Under the pieces are notes generated by a model, which worked only from the letters and a program-made list of their open reading frames with translations, was not told the DNA's origin and did no database searches. The translations under genes were made by a program, and so were the position numbers. Shown piece after piece: positions 1 through 8,832 of a stretch of 64,000 bases of DNA. This DNA comes from Pseudomaricurvus sp050633365 (lineage in GTDB: Bacteria > Pseudomonadota > Gammaproteobacteria > Pseudomonadales > Cellvibrionaceae), in assembly GCA_050633365.1 (NCBI GenBank), contig JBOEGJ010000020.1, positions 101,784 through 165,783 of the forward strand, read 5' to 3'. Position 1 is the first letter of the stretch. Each line of letters opens with the position of its first letter.

Positions 1-674
1 TAGTAGCAGGCTGGATCAAACACCACCGGTTGGCCTCGGTGAAATCCCATATTGCCTCGCCAGAGGTCGCCGTGTACCAAGGCCGGCGCTGGGTTGTGAT
101 GGGCCAATTGGTGCCTAATGACTTCTTGTGCAGTTTGAACTTCTGGGTCCGAGTGTTTTTTTCCTCTGAGCAGGGCCAGTTGATGGCCTATGCGGTGCTG
201 CGCGAAAAAGTCTGCCCAGCAGTGGCTTGAATCACCAGGTTGGTAGGTTTTTCCACAGTAACTGGGGTGATCGAAGCCGTAATAGTCTGGCGCCGAAGCG
301 AGGTGCATTTGAGCCAGCTGCTCTCCCGCGGCCCGCCAATCTCCATCGCTTTCCAATTGAAAACCCTCGAGCAAAAGATAGCTAAAACCTTGATTTTGGC
401 CGGTGCATAAAGGTCGGCAGGTGCGAAGGGTCTGAGTGGCAAGAATGGCATTTAAGGCATGAGCTTCGGAGGTAAATAGACAGGTTTTACCGCGTTCGTT
501 GAGCTTTAAGAAAAAATCGGGGCCTGAGCTGTGCAGCAGATAACTATTGTGGGTATCGCCACCCTGAATCTTGTCATAGTGTTGAATTTGCCAACGCTCG
601 GCGCCGCTCACCGGTTGCTCAGTGAGGGCGTGTTCAAACAATTGATTGATACTCTTAAGCGATGGTTGCAGCAT
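1..674 (-). CDS. Fructosamine/ketosamine-3-kinase family protein (3' end outside window)
   Basis: Reading leftward from the ATG at 674, the frame is open to the window edge (224 codons), so the N-terminus is present and the C-terminus is missing. The translation matches the fructosamine kinase family. It has a GGDTHNSYLL glycine-rich segment near residue 37, an FFLKLNE strand with the probable ATP-binding lysine, and an LLLEGF hinge. The catalytic stretch HGDLWRGNMG and the metal-binding VVFDPACYY follow near residues 197-223. These cytosolic kinases phosphorylate glycated amines, which lets the sugar be shed from proteins. The gene is divergent from the carbonic anhydrase. Family assignment is firm; the substrate is inferred from the family. 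Confidence 0.9.
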   Translation of the reverse strand, partial: MLQPSLKSINQLFEHALTEQPVSGAERWQIQHYDKIQGGDTHNSYLLHSSGPDFFLKLNERGKTCLFTSEAHALNAILATQTLRTCRPLCTGQNQGFSYLLLEGFQLESDGDWRAAGEQLAQMHLASAPDYYGFDHPSYCGKTYQPGDSSHCWADFFAQHRIGHQLALLRGKKHSDPEVQTAQEVIRHQLAHHNPAPALVHGDLWRGNMGFHRGQPVVFDPACY

Positions 675-947
675 AGTGTGAGATTTTGGCCAAGACTATA
701 GCGAATATAGTAATTACTGGCCAAATCGCAAGTGGGAGAGCCTAGAGAAAAATCGCAAATTCGGGTATAAAAGCGGCTCCCACGCAAAAAGATGGTGTGG
801 TCTCTTCGATGTCTGCGTGACCTGAAGAGTACTAAGACCACGGGCGTGCGCGCGGCAAATGCCGTGGAAGCTAAGCGCAATATGAATTTTGCCAAAACTA
901 CAGCAAATAGAAGCTTCATAGACCTTTTCAGTGCGAGTGTAAAAATA

Positions 948-1556
948 ATGGATAGTCCCCAAGATCTTTTGCGGTTTAATCAAGAGTGGGCCGAGAATAC
1001 TAAGGCCAAAGACTCAGAGTACTTTAATCGTCTGTCTCAGCAGCAGACCCCAGATTATCTCTGGATTGGTTGTTCAGACAGCCGAATTGCGGCCAATGAA
1101 ATTGTGGGTATGGAACCCGGTAGTATCTTTGTGCACCGCAACATTGCCAACGTAGTGGTTCATACCGACTTAAATTGCTTATCAGTTATTCAGTACGCCG
1201 TTGAGGTGCTTAAAGTGAAGCACATCGTCGTCGTGGGACATTACGGTTGTGGTGGTGTGCAGGCGGCTTTAGGTGAGGCAAATAACGGCCTTATCGACAA
1301 TTGGCTCGAGCATATCCGCGATGTTTATCGCAAGCATCAAACCGCTGTCGACAGTGCCACTACCGAGAAGGAGCGTGCTAATCGTTTGTGTGAATTGAAT
1401 GTCATCGCGCAAGTGGGCAACGTTGCCGATACCACCATTGTTCGCAATGCTTGGAAAGCTGGTCAGGATTTAACCCTGCACGGCTGGATCTACAGTCTTG
1501 AAGACGGGATTGTTCGCGATCTTAGCGTCACTCGAGACAGCTCCTCGTTGCGTTAA
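948..1556 (+). CDS. can: Beta-class carbonic anhydrase
   Basis: This 202-residue cytoplasmic zinc enzyme interconverts CO2 and bicarbonate. The zinc ligands and dyad are visible: C42-x-D44-x-R46 in GCSDSR, then H98 and C101 in GHYGCGGV. The segments VHTDLNCLSVIQYAV and GLIDNWLEHIRD closely follow the Can (YadF) type of enterobacteria. The open frame extends upstream to 792, but homology begins at the ATG at 948, so that start is preferred. The ribosome site there is weak. A second, unrelated gamma-class enzyme lies at 11854-12378. Confidence 0.93.
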   Translation: MDSPQDLLRFNQEWAENTKAKDSEYFNRLSQQQTPDYLWIGCSDSRIAANEIVGMEPGSIFVHRNIANVVVHTDLNCLSVIQYAVEVLKVKHIVVVGHYGCGGVQAALGEANNGLIDNWLEHIRDVYRKHQTAVDSATTEKERANRLCELNVIAQVGNVADTTIVRNAWKAGQDLTLHGWIYSLEDGIVRDLSVTRDSSSLR

Positions 1557-1674
1557 GTGTTTCGAAATGGAGTCTCTCTCGATGAGAGGCTTCCATGGGT
1601 GGGTTACTCTTTGCCGAGACTTCACCAAACAGAGTGTTCTATAAGAATAAATCGTTCAGATAAAGGAGTGTTTT

Positions 1675-1866
1675 ATGCGTTTGATTTTGGCGTTACTGGT
1701 GCCTTGGTTACAGTTTTTCACCATTGGTCGTCCCTTTGCAGGGATTATTTGCCTGTTGCTGCAAATTACCCTTATCGGCTGGTTGCCGGCAACGATTTGG
1801 TCGGTATACGCATTGAGCCAGTACAAGACCGAGAAAAAGATCGAAGAGGCACTGGGAGACAAATAG
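1675..1866 (+). CDS. YqaE/Pmp3-family small membrane protein
   Basis: This 63-residue hydrophobic peptide has two predicted membrane helices: residues 3-17, and about 22-46 containing ICLLLQITLIGWLPATIW. A charged tail (KTEKKIEEALGDK) follows. The GWLP turn before the second hydrophobic half is typical of the Pmp3/YqaE (UPF0057) family, whose members are linked to membrane potential and salt or cold stress. A good Shine-Dalgarno (AAAGGAG, 1661-1667) sits 7 bases before the ATG, which decides this frame over a longer overlapping frame at 1557-1991. Family assignment is likely; the function is inferred. Confidence 0.75.
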   Translation: MRLILALLVPWLQFFTIGRPFAGIICLLLQITLIGWLPATIWSVYALSQYKTEKKIEEALGDK

Positions 1867-2019
1867 ACCTAGTGACATCGACGACTGCCGTCAATGACAG
1901 TCTTCGAGCAACGCTCCTTCTAGCCTTAACCGCTATTGTCCAATCACTACACGCTGTTGTTGAGATGTTGTTGAGAAGGGCGTCTAATTAGCGCCCTATC
2001 AATTGCCCGTCGGCGATCA

Positions 2020-3192
2020 ATGTCTATGTCTTACCGTTCACTTTTTTATCTCTTATCACTGTTGTTTGCCGTGTGTCCGCCTGCTGTTGCGGAAGAGGAG
2101 TTCTGTCTGAGTGGTGGTTTTCGCAATGGTTACAGTTGCGAGGTTCCATTGTTTACCGAACTCGATAGTCGCAACACGTCGTTCAGTGTCCAGTTATTGG
2201 AGCAGGGAGATCAACGTCTATTAAGTGAGCTCGAGCAAGTGGTACACATCAGTGAGCTCGAAGGAAATAAACGCTTGGTGTATTTGGGGCGCTATGAAAC
2301 TCAAGCGTCGGGTATGGCAGCCATGCAAAAAACACTCAAGCAATATGGGCCGGAGTATCACCCGATGTTGGTCGCCTTGACTCCCAGTGCGCAAATGCCG
2401 CGAATTCGTCTGGTGGCCGAACCCAATATATCCGTAGCGCTGGCCGACGTGTCTGAGAACTCTGCGACCGCTCGCAATGAGCGAACTTCGGCTAGCGTCG
2501 GTGCATCGCGGGTCTATGCGATTCAATTGGGAGCCTTCAGTGGCGTCAAGGATGCGAAGCAATTTAGCGATCAGTTGGCAGCGCCAGATCTCATTTGCCG
2601 CCAGAAGAACAATGGGCTCTACGCGGTTTATTATCGCCGCTTTGATAGCTTAGGGGAGGCGCAGACACACATGAATGACCACGCCTTTATTGATGAGCTG
2701 GGCGGCTATGTGGTTGCCTTGAATAACGTGCAATTTAGCCCCTGTAGTGACTTGAAAGGTCCTGAGTCGCAAACCAATACCTTATTGGCCGAGCGCATAA
2801 ACACTCCCGAATCTGGCCCTGTAGTTGATCCTACTGAATCAGTGGCCGAGCCCTTAGTGCACACCTCCACTCAAGCCCTTGAGCAAGAAACTGAGGTTCG
2901 GCCCAAGGTTGATTCCTTGGGTTTGAACGGTTCTTCCGAGGCATTTGAATTGGTTTATAGTCTTCAGGTGGCGGCTTTTAAGCAATCATCGACGGCCAAA
3001 CGGTTCGTCGCTAGGCATTCCGATCTTCCTCTGTTGTGTCGTAAAAAAGATAACGGTCTGTCGGCGGTTTATTATGGTACTTACCGGTCTTTCTCCGAAG
3101 CGCGAGCTCATATGAGTGATCACCCGATGCTGGTGCGCCAAAAAGGTTATGCGGTAAAACTCAGTAATGTCACTTTTGAGATATGTCGATGA
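2020..3192 (+). CDS. Secreted protein with SPOR-like repeats
   Basis: This 390-residue protein has an N-terminal signal peptide (residues 1-24, ending AVA before EEEF). Two clear SPOR-like repeats are visible near 163-243 and 312-390. Each starts with a YxxQLGAF/YSLQVAAF strand, contains a CRxKxNGLxAVYY core, then a SEARAHMSDH-type helix, and ends in a conserved cysteine (FSPC, FEIC). A weaker version lies near 50-118. SPOR domains usually bind denuded peptidoglycan glycans at division sites. The paired cysteines in each repeat suggest periplasmic disulfides. The middle (245-310) is a low-complexity acidic linker. The start could be codon 1 or 3. The SPOR call is structural pattern-matching, not a sequence search. 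Confidence 0.65.
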   Translation: MSMSYRSLFYLLSLLFAVCPPAVAEEEFCLSGGFRNGYSCEVPLFTELDSRNTSFSVQLLEQGDQRLLSELEQVVHISELEGNKRLVYLGRYETQASGMAAMQKTLKQYGPEYHPMLVALTPSAQMPRIRLVAEPNISVALADVSENSATARNERTSASVGASRVYAIQLGAFSGVKDAKQFSDQLAAPDLICRQKNNGLYAVYYRRFDSLGEAQTHMNDHAFIDELGGYVVALNNVQFSPCSDLKGPESQTNTLLAERINTPESGPVVDPTESVAEPLVHTSTQALEQETEVRPKVDSLGLNGSSEAFELVYSLQVAAFKQSSTAKRFVARHSDLPLLCRKKDNGLSAVYYGTYRSFSEARAHMSDHPMLVRQKGYAVKLSNVTFEICR

Positions 3193-3210
3193 TAAAGCTC
3201 GGGAAAGAGT

Positions 3211-5196
3211 TTACGTGACTTGTTGCCGCGATTGTTGCGAGGACTGAATAAGCAAGGGCTCTATTAAGTTGGCATCGATGGGTTTGCTGAAGAGGTAGCC
3301 CTGGCCCACCTCAACGCCCATGCGTTTTAGCAGGTGCGCTTGAATTTCTGTTTCAATACCTTCCGCGACGATTTCAATTTTCTGATTTTTCGCCAAGCCT
3401 ACAATGGACTCTACCAGCGCATTCTGGCTGTCGCTGCGAGTCATTCCGTCAATGAAAGATCTATCGATTTTGAGTTGATGGGGAGCAAAGTGACTTAAAT
3501 AACCGAGATTGGAGTAGCCAGTACCAAAGTCGTCAATACTGATGCGAAATTTGGCCTCTCTCAATTTATTGAGCTGCGGATGATTGTTTTTGATGTAGCT
3601 CGATTCGGTCAATTCCACGTCGACTCGTGTGGGGTCAATACTGTGCTTTTGGCACAAGTCTACTAGAAATGTCGAGAAGTCCGGTGCTTCTAGTTGCTTG
3701 GCAGAGACATTGATTGCCAGTGATAACTTGTATCCCTGATGCTGCCATTGCTCTAGTTGTGACAAGGCTTTACGGCTGACTTGTTTTCCCAGGGTGTGAA
3801 TGAGTCCGGTTTCTTCCGCCAGCGGAATGAAGGTGTCGGGAGAGTTGAGGACCGGATTGTCGGTGTTTAGTCTGGCGAGAACTTCTACACCAATGATGGC
3901 TCGAGTGAGAAGGTCGACTTTTGGCTGATACTGAACTTCAAGCCGGTCGTTTTCGAGAGCCGATTTGAGGTTTTCAATCAGAGCAAACTTATCTGTAATG
4001 CGGTCAGACATTGCCGGTGAATAAAGGCAGGGCTCAAATATTTCTCTGCGATGCGCATGTACGGCGGCGATGTCGGCGCAGCGCAACAGTTCCTTGCAGC
4101 TATCTGCATGCTGAGGATAGTGGCTAATGCCCAGCGAGCAAGAGATCTGGTGTCGAAAGCCCGACACACTAAAGTCATCTCCAATTTTACTGAGTAGGTT
4201 CTTAGCATAGCGGCGCAATCTCAATGAATCGTCGTCTTCGACAATCAGAATGAATTCTTCGCCGATGGATCTGGCCAAAATATCTTGCGATCGCTTTTCT
4301 GTCATCAGCCGCTGAGCCGCGATCTGAATCAGTTGGTCGTGTACTGAATGGCCTTGAGTTTGAGCCGCACTTTTGGCGTTAGACAAATTAAAATGAAAGG
4401 CGTAGAGATGCTTCTGATCTCGAATCCGCTCCTCGGTTTCGACAATGAGCTGTGCACGGGTAAATAGACCGGTTAAATAATCGTGAGTCAGCAACCATTG
4501 TACTTTCTTTTGGCTTGTTTCCTGTCGATCCAATAGGTTTTGAGTGTGCCTTGTACTCCATCGGCTGTAGAGCAGAGTGGTTACCACTAGCACTAAGGCA
4601 AAGAGGCTTGTCATTACCAGCGCTCGCTGGCGCAGAGAGATCGAGGTGTGATTGGCGTGTTGCTGGATTTCTTGATACGTCTGTTCGATGAGTTGGCTGG
4701 GAACTTGATCAATGCTGTGCAGGTTGGAGCTATAGCGATCGATGCTCGAAGGTGTTCTTAATAGCTCAACTCGTCTTTCTTGATAGGTGATTCGCAACAC
4801 TTCTAAAGCGTAGATAATCGCGCGAACGTCACTTTGCAGCTGATCGCGATCGACTTGAATTAAAAGTTGATTAGCTTGTGCCAAAGTGGCGCGTTCTCGC
4901 TCACGAAAATGCTTCCAGAGTGATCCATCCTGTTGGCGATAAAGCAGATAATCTAGCCACGCTTGGCTCTGCTTTTTTAGTGAAATATTCAATTGCGCAG
5001 CGGAGTGAGCGAGCTCTTGTTGCCTTTTGAGAAGGTCGTGATGATTGCTCAAAAACTGCATTTCAACGGCTAACCCTGCAAGAGCGAACATCAAGATTAA
5101 GGCCGGACCCGTGACAACGCTGGTCAAAATTGAGCGACGATCTAAGGTGCTATTGGAGCGAGTTTTTGGCTTTATCATAGGGGCTGTTGGAGGCAA
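3211..5196 (-). CDS. Membrane GGDEF-EAL protein, probable c-di-GMP phosphodiesterase
   Basis: The 661-residue protein has a transmembrane helix at about 24-47, a periplasmic helical sensor region, a second helix at about 192-210, then a GGDEF domain (235-385) and an EAL domain (405-645). The GGDEF signature is degenerate: SIGEEF at 310-315 lacks the glycine pair needed for cyclase activity. The EAL signature reads EVL (438-440), but the metal and catalytic residues are all present: N496, E528, D555-D556 (DDFGTGYS), K576 and E612. The protein therefore most likely degrades c-di-GMP, with GGDEF possibly a GTP-sensing regulator. The start is TTG at 5196, supported by AAGGAGG at 5206-5212 nine bases upstream; ATG 5178 is the alternative. 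Confidence 0.9.
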   Translation of the reverse strand: MPPTAPMIKPKTRSNSTLDRRSILTSVVTGPALILMFALAGLAVEMQFLSNHHDLLKRQQELAHSAAQLNISLKKQSQAWLDYLLYRQQDGSLWKHFRERERATLAQANQLLIQVDRDQLQSDVRAIIYALEVLRITYQERRVELLRTPSSIDRYSSNLHSIDQVPSQLIEQTYQEIQQHANHTSISLRQRALVMTSLFALVLVVTTLLYSRWSTRHTQNLLDRQETSQKKVQWLLTHDYLTGLFTRAQLIVETEERIRDQKHLYAFHFNLSNAKSAAQTQGHSVHDQLIQIAAQRLMTEKRSQDILARSIGEEFILIVEDDDSLRLRRYAKNLLSKIGDDFSVSGFRHQISCSLGISHYPQHADSCKELLRCADIAAVHAHRREIFEPCLYSPAMSDRITDKFALIENLKSALENDRLEVQYQPKVDLLTRAIIGVEVLARLNTDNPVLNSPDTFIPLAEETGLIHTLGKQVSRKALSQLEQWQHQGYKLSLAINVSAKQLEAPDFSTFLVDLCQKHSIDPTRVDVELTESSYIKNNHPQLNKLREAKFRISIDDFGTGYSNLGYLSHFAPHQLKIDRSFIDGMTRSDSQNALVESIVGLAKNQKIEIVAEGIETEIQAHLLKRMGVEVGQGYLFSKPIDANLIEPLLIQSSQQSRQQVT

Positions 5197-5294
5197 AGGT
5201 TTCTGCCTCCTTGCAGTTAGGAGTTTCAGCCTACCAAGCTCTCATGACAGTTTTGTGTCAATTTACTGCTAAAGAAGCGACTCCCCTTTCTTTG

Positions 5295-5348
5295 ATTTGA
5301 AATCGCGCCTTTATTTGAAATCGAGTCCTTACTTGAAACCGAGCCTTT
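5295..5348. repeat. Three imperfect 18-bp tandem repeats
   Basis: Three adjacent 18-bp units (5295-5312, 5313-5330, 5331-5348) share the pattern A[T/C]TTGAAA[T/C]CG[C/A]G[C/T]C[C/T]T[T/T]. They lie immediately downstream of the purU stop codon on the minus strand, inside a 160-bp gap between purU and the GGDEF-EAL gene. No function is visible. Confidence 0.7.
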
Positions 5349-5356
5349 GCTGGAGA

Positions 5357-6217
5357 CTAGCGCCGAAACACTACGGTGCGATGGCCGTTGAGTAAAACTC
5401 GTCGTTCAGCGTGCCAGCGCACGGCGCGATAAAGCACAACATTCTCAATGTCATGGCCGATCTCGACTAGCTGCTCTGGAGTGTTACTGTGCGAAACTCG
5501 TTCGACTTCTTGTTCAATGATAGGCCCCTCATCGAGATCCGAAGTGACATAGTGGGCGGTGGCTCCAATCAGCTTTACGCCGCGGTCATAGGCTTGATGA
5601 TAAGGTTTGGCACCTTTGAAGCCGGGTAAAAACGAGTGGTGAATATTGATTGCACGTCCTCGCAGCTTTTCACACAAGTCGTTGGACAAAATCTGCATAT
5701 AGCGGGCCAGCACGAGTAGATCGGCGTCGCTGTTGTGCATCACCTCCAGAATTTGCGCTTCTTGCGTGGCTTTGGTCTCGGCGCTAACGGGAAGGTGGTG
5801 GTAGGGCACGTTGTACCACTCGACTAGATCGCGCATGTCATTGTGATTCGATACCACTGCGACAATATCGACCGGCAGTGAACCTTCTTTCCATTTGTGC
5901 AACAGGTTATTGAGGCAGTGCCCCCAGCGTGAAACCGCTAATACAACCTTCGGGCGATGAGCGTAGGGTGTGATTTCCCACAGCATGGGGTCGCTCTTGG
6001 TGAGTTCAGAGAACTTGGTTTTAAGCTGATCAAGTGGTGTTGCCTGATCGTTAACCGGCGCTAGCTCGGTACGCATGAAAAAGCGTTTTTCTTGGCGATC
6101 TTCAAATTGTGAAGACTCTTCAATGTTGTAATTGTTCTTCGCCAAAAAAGCGGTGACATCGGCGACGATACCGTGCCGGTCGGGGCTGCTTAAAGTCAGA
6201 ACAAGTCGTTGATTCAT
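5357..6217 (-). CDS. purU: Formyltetrahydrofolate deformylase
   Basis: The 286-residue protein hydrolyses 10-formyl-THF to formate and THF, balancing one-carbon units and supplying formate for purine synthesis. An N-terminal ACT domain (about 5-80, LTLSSPDRHGIVADV) is followed by a formyl-transferase domain. The latter carries the catalytic segment NIHHSFLPGFKGAKPYHQAY and the downstream DLDEGPIIEQ. Length and domain order are normal for PurU. It appears monocistronic, with about 250 bp of upstream sequence before the divergent OmpA-like gene. Confidence 0.96.
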   Translation of the reverse strand: MNQRLVLTLSSPDRHGIVADVTAFLAKNNYNIEESSQFEDRQEKRFFMRTELAPVNDQATPLDQLKTKFSELTKSDPMLWEITPYAHRPKVVLAVSRWGHCLNNLLHKWKEGSLPVDIVAVVSNHNDMRDLVEWYNVPYHHLPVSAETKATQEAQILEVMHNSDADLLVLARYMQILSNDLCEKLRGRAINIHHSFLPGFKGAKPYHQAYDRGVKLIGATAHYVTSDLDEGPIIEQEVERVSHSNTPEQLVEIGHDIENVVLYRAVRWHAERRVLLNGHRTVVFRR

Positions 6218-6475
6218 GAGATGGTGGTCCTGGTGCTTAGTCGTAGTTCGTGGTCGTAGCTCAAAGCTCTATAAGCTCCATAAGACCTATAGAGACGCGC
6301 GCACACCTTAGCAGTTGCCCGTTGAACTATCTATGGAGCCTGTCTTGAATATTGTTTCAGTGGAGATGCCATATTTCGTCATAATATCTCGCCGCATTGC
6401 CCGATTTGATCCCCTTCGAGGCCCAAATTGGTGTGTTTAATAACCATCAACACACCACAACAGGGAATCACAATT

Positions 6476-7174
6476 ATGAAAGCAATCATCAAAAACAGCC
6501 TACTCATCACCGCCATCACTTTCAGTGGAGCCTCTATAGCGGCGGAAACAGAATCGAATCACACGGAGATTAAGCAAGGTGCGGCATTCACTACGTCGGC
6601 CGTGGCGGGCGCAGCTTTGGGAGGTCCAGTTGGCTTTTTTCTTGGTGCACTAGGCGGAGCCTACATGGGTGAGCAAATTAAACAGGCAGATGAGGCAGAG
6701 ACTATGAGTGAATCATTGGCAGTGGCAAAAACTGAGATTGAGCGTTTACATCAGCAGTTGGCTTTCAATCAGCAGCGAGCTGACGAATTTCAATCGTTGG
6801 CAATGGAGTCGCTGGACTTGAATGTGTTGTTTAGAACAGCCTCGGATACGCTCACAGAGCATGGCCGCCTGAGAGTGGAGAATCTGGCGAATTTGTTGCA
6901 GCGCTATCCTCAGATGCAAGTGCGCTTGGATGGTCACGCCGATCCGAGAGGCACCGATGAGTACAACAATGTTTTGGCTCATTATCGCGCTCAAGCGGTG
7001 CGCGACCAGCTCATCGACGCTGGGGTGACTGCCGAACGTATCGATACCTACAGCCACGGCTCGGATCGCTCGCAGGCGGCGAACGGCGATCTAAAAGCTT
7101 ACGCCAGCGATCGAAAGGTTACGATTGATGTGAGTTTACCGGTGGAGCCTTCGGCGGTCGTCATGGGGCATTGA
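6476..7174 (+). CDS. OmpA-family envelope protein with glycine-zipper segment
   Basis: This 232-residue protein has a signal peptide (1-22, cleavage near SIAA-ETES). A glycine-rich hydrophobic zipper follows (about 40-65, AGAALGGPVGFFLGALGGAY), then a coiled-coil stretch (70-105). It ends in an OmpA C-terminal peptidoglycan-binding domain (115-225) with the usual LDGHADPRGTDEYN and RAQAVRDQL motifs. This layout resembles PdsO, the OmpA-like protein of the proteobacterial dedicated sortase system, but no sortase, PdsR or PdsS is in view. ATG 6476 is chosen because the signal peptide begins there; the frame opens at 6428. Outer-membrane or periplasmic location is inferred. Confidence 0.85.
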   Translation: MKAIIKNSLLITAITFSGASIAAETESNHTEIKQGAAFTTSAVAGAALGGPVGFFLGALGGAYMGEQIKQADEAETMSESLAVAKTEIERLHQQLAFNQQRADEFQSLAMESLDLNVLFRTASDTLTEHGRLRVENLANLLQRYPQMQVRLDGHADPRGTDEYNNVLAHYRAQAVRDQLIDAGVTAERIDTYSHGSDRSQAANGDLKAYASDRKVTIDVSLPVEPSAVVMGH

Positions 7175-7226
7175 GTTTATAGGACTTTTCCAACCAACAA
7201 TCGGGAGCCATAGCTCGATTGTTCTT

Positions 7227-7250
7227 GCCCGGTCCCTGCCGGGCTTTTTT
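7227..7250 (+). terminator. Rho-independent terminator of the OmpA-like gene
   Basis: GCCCGG (7227-7232) and CCGGGC (7239-7244) form a perfect 6-bp GC stem with a 6-base loop, followed by six T. It lies about 50 bp after the OmpA-like stop, in the gap before the convergent AraC-type gene. Confidence 0.85.
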
Positions 7251-7293
7251 CGTATCTTGTGGGCGTTTCCTTAGGTTTAGATGCTCCCGAGGC

Positions 7294-8325
7294 CTAGGGA
7301 GTTTTAAGTTGTTGCCGATAGGCGTGAGGTGTCTGCTGGGTCCAGCGTTTAAAGGCTCGACTGAAATTACTGTTGCTGCTAAAGCCCAGTAGAAAGCCAA
7401 TTTCGCTGATGCTCAGGTGAGATTGATTGATAAACTCTAGCGCCAGTTGATGGCGGGTGAGTTCCTGCTGTTGACGAAAATTCGTACCGGCTTCCTCGAG
7501 CTTGCGGTGCAAGGTTCTTGGGCTCAGGTGCAGCTTCGAGGCGACTAAATCCAATTTGGCTTCACCTCTAGGCCACATTTCAAACAGGGCTTGCTGCACT
7601 TGATTGAGAAAAGAGGGCGACTGCAATTTGTGCAAATACTGCGCAACCAGTTGCTCGGTCGCTTTGGCCAAAGCTGGGTTGCCTCCAGGGATTGGTTGTT
7701 CGGCTTGCTGGCGATCGAATCGAACTTCCAGTTTGGGGTTGTCAAAGCTCAGCTGATGCCCAAATAAGCCTCTAAATGGGGTGATGTCGGCAGGCTCTGG
7801 TCGGATCAAGTGGGTCGCCAGCGGAGTGACATCCTGTCCGTAGTATTGTCGACATAAGTGGAGCAGTGCAGAGACGGTAGCGTCAATGGCACAATGATGG
7901 GCTTCGCCTTTTTCTGGGGGAGAGTTTAGCTCGCAAGTCATGACCAGCTCTTCCCCGTCTTCGGACAACTGCACTTCGGCTGCGGTACTAAAAACATGTA
8001 AGTAACGACACCAACACACCAGTAAATCCCGAAGGCTACAGCTGCTCCATAAGGCTATGCCCAGTGCACTAAAGGTGGTCGGCGTCACGAATTGGCCGGC
8101 CTTTAAACCAAGGTAAGGGTCTTTTGTCTCGCTGAGAGCGTCTGCCCAGAGTCGGCTCATGACAGACAGTTCAATACGCTGGCTGGGGTCTGACTGCTCC
8201 GAATAGTCGATACCCCGTTGCCGCAAAAATTGTTGACTATCGATATCGTAGGATTCAAGTGTTGATGCGAAGAGCGTAAGCCAGCTACCAATAATCGACG
8301 GTGGTGAAAACATGGGATCAGACAC
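7294..8325 (-). CDS. AraC-family transcriptional regulator
   Basis: The 343-residue regulator has an N-terminal arabinose-binding-like effector domain (about 20-205, PF12625 type) and a C-terminal AraC double helix-turn-helix (about 235-335). The latter contains LHLSPRTLHRKLEEAGTNF and ISEIGFLLGFSSNSNFSRAF. This layout matches the OruR/ArgR-like regulators that act on amino acid or lipid catabolism genes. The neighbouring genes give no clear target. Divergent transcription with the DUF2750 gene at 8460 makes that promoter region a possible binding place. Confidence 0.9.
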   Translation of the reverse strand: MSDPMFSPPSIIGSWLTLFASTLESYDIDSQQFLRQRGIDYSEQSDPSQRIELSVMSRLWADALSETKDPYLGLKAGQFVTPTTFSALGIALWSSCSLRDLLVCWCRYLHVFSTAAEVQLSEDGEELVMTCELNSPPEKGEAHHCAIDATVSALLHLCRQYYGQDVTPLATHLIRPEPADITPFRGLFGHQLSFDNPKLEVRFDRQQAEQPIPGGNPALAKATEQLVAQYLHKLQSPSFLNQVQQALFEMWPRGEAKLDLVASKLHLSPRTLHRKLEEAGTNFRQQQELTRHQLALEFINQSHLSISEIGFLLGFSSNSNFSRAFKRWTQQTPHAYRQQLKTP

Positions 8326-8459
8326 AATAGAGTAATGGCGAGATTATAGCGCAAAGGCGCATATCTTGGCCAAATCACCAAGCGCCAATGGCTCGGGCCA
8401 ATTGTTGTCGGATTGCATTATACTTACCACTTTTCCGCAACATTGAAAGAGCTGTAGTT

Positions 8460-8822
8460 ATGGAGCCTCTGTCCGAAAATATTGAAGAAAACCTTGATCG
8501 ATTTGTTGTTGAAGCCATGGAGACAGGCTGTGTGTGGGCCCTAGAGGGGCCTGAGGGCTTTGCCCTGTGCCCATCGGACGACAACGATGACATCGACGTT
8601 ATGCCCTTTTGGTCTCAACCCGAATTTGCCCAAGCGCTGTGTTGCGATGAGTGGAGCATCTACAAGCCAGTTCCCGTCTCCCTCGAGGAGTTCCTCGATG
8701 AATGGGTCGATGGTATGCACGGCGATGTTCTGTTGGTGGGGGTAAACTGGACCGCCGATCTCGAAGGCAAAGAGATGGAGCCGCTGGATCTAGCGGAAGA
8801 ATTTGATAACGAAATGAAATAG
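8460..8822 (+). CDS. DUF2750 domain protein
   Basis: This small acidic protein (120 residues) matches the DUF2750 pattern. It has a WALEGPEGFALCPSDD core, PFWSQPEFAQ, then EFLDEWVDGMHGDVLLVGVNW and the closing EMEPLDLAEE. No catalytic residues or membrane segments are evident and the function is unknown. The start ATG at 8460 fits the family length; the frame is open from 8388. It ends 10 bases before the radical SAM gene, so the two are probably co-transcribed. Confidence 0.8.
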   Translation: MEPLSENIEENLDRFVVEAMETGCVWALEGPEGFALCPSDDNDDIDVMPFWSQPEFAQALCCDEWSIYKPVPVSLEEFLDEWVDGMHGDVLLVGVNWTADLEGKEMEPLDLAEEFDNEMK

Positions 8823-8832
8823 GCGCTTATTT

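Noticed and set aside
1557..1991. A 144-codon plus-strand frame overlapping the YqaE-like gene
   Set aside because: The 63-codon gene in another frame has a strong ribosome site and a family-like hydrophobic sequence; the longer frame has neither.
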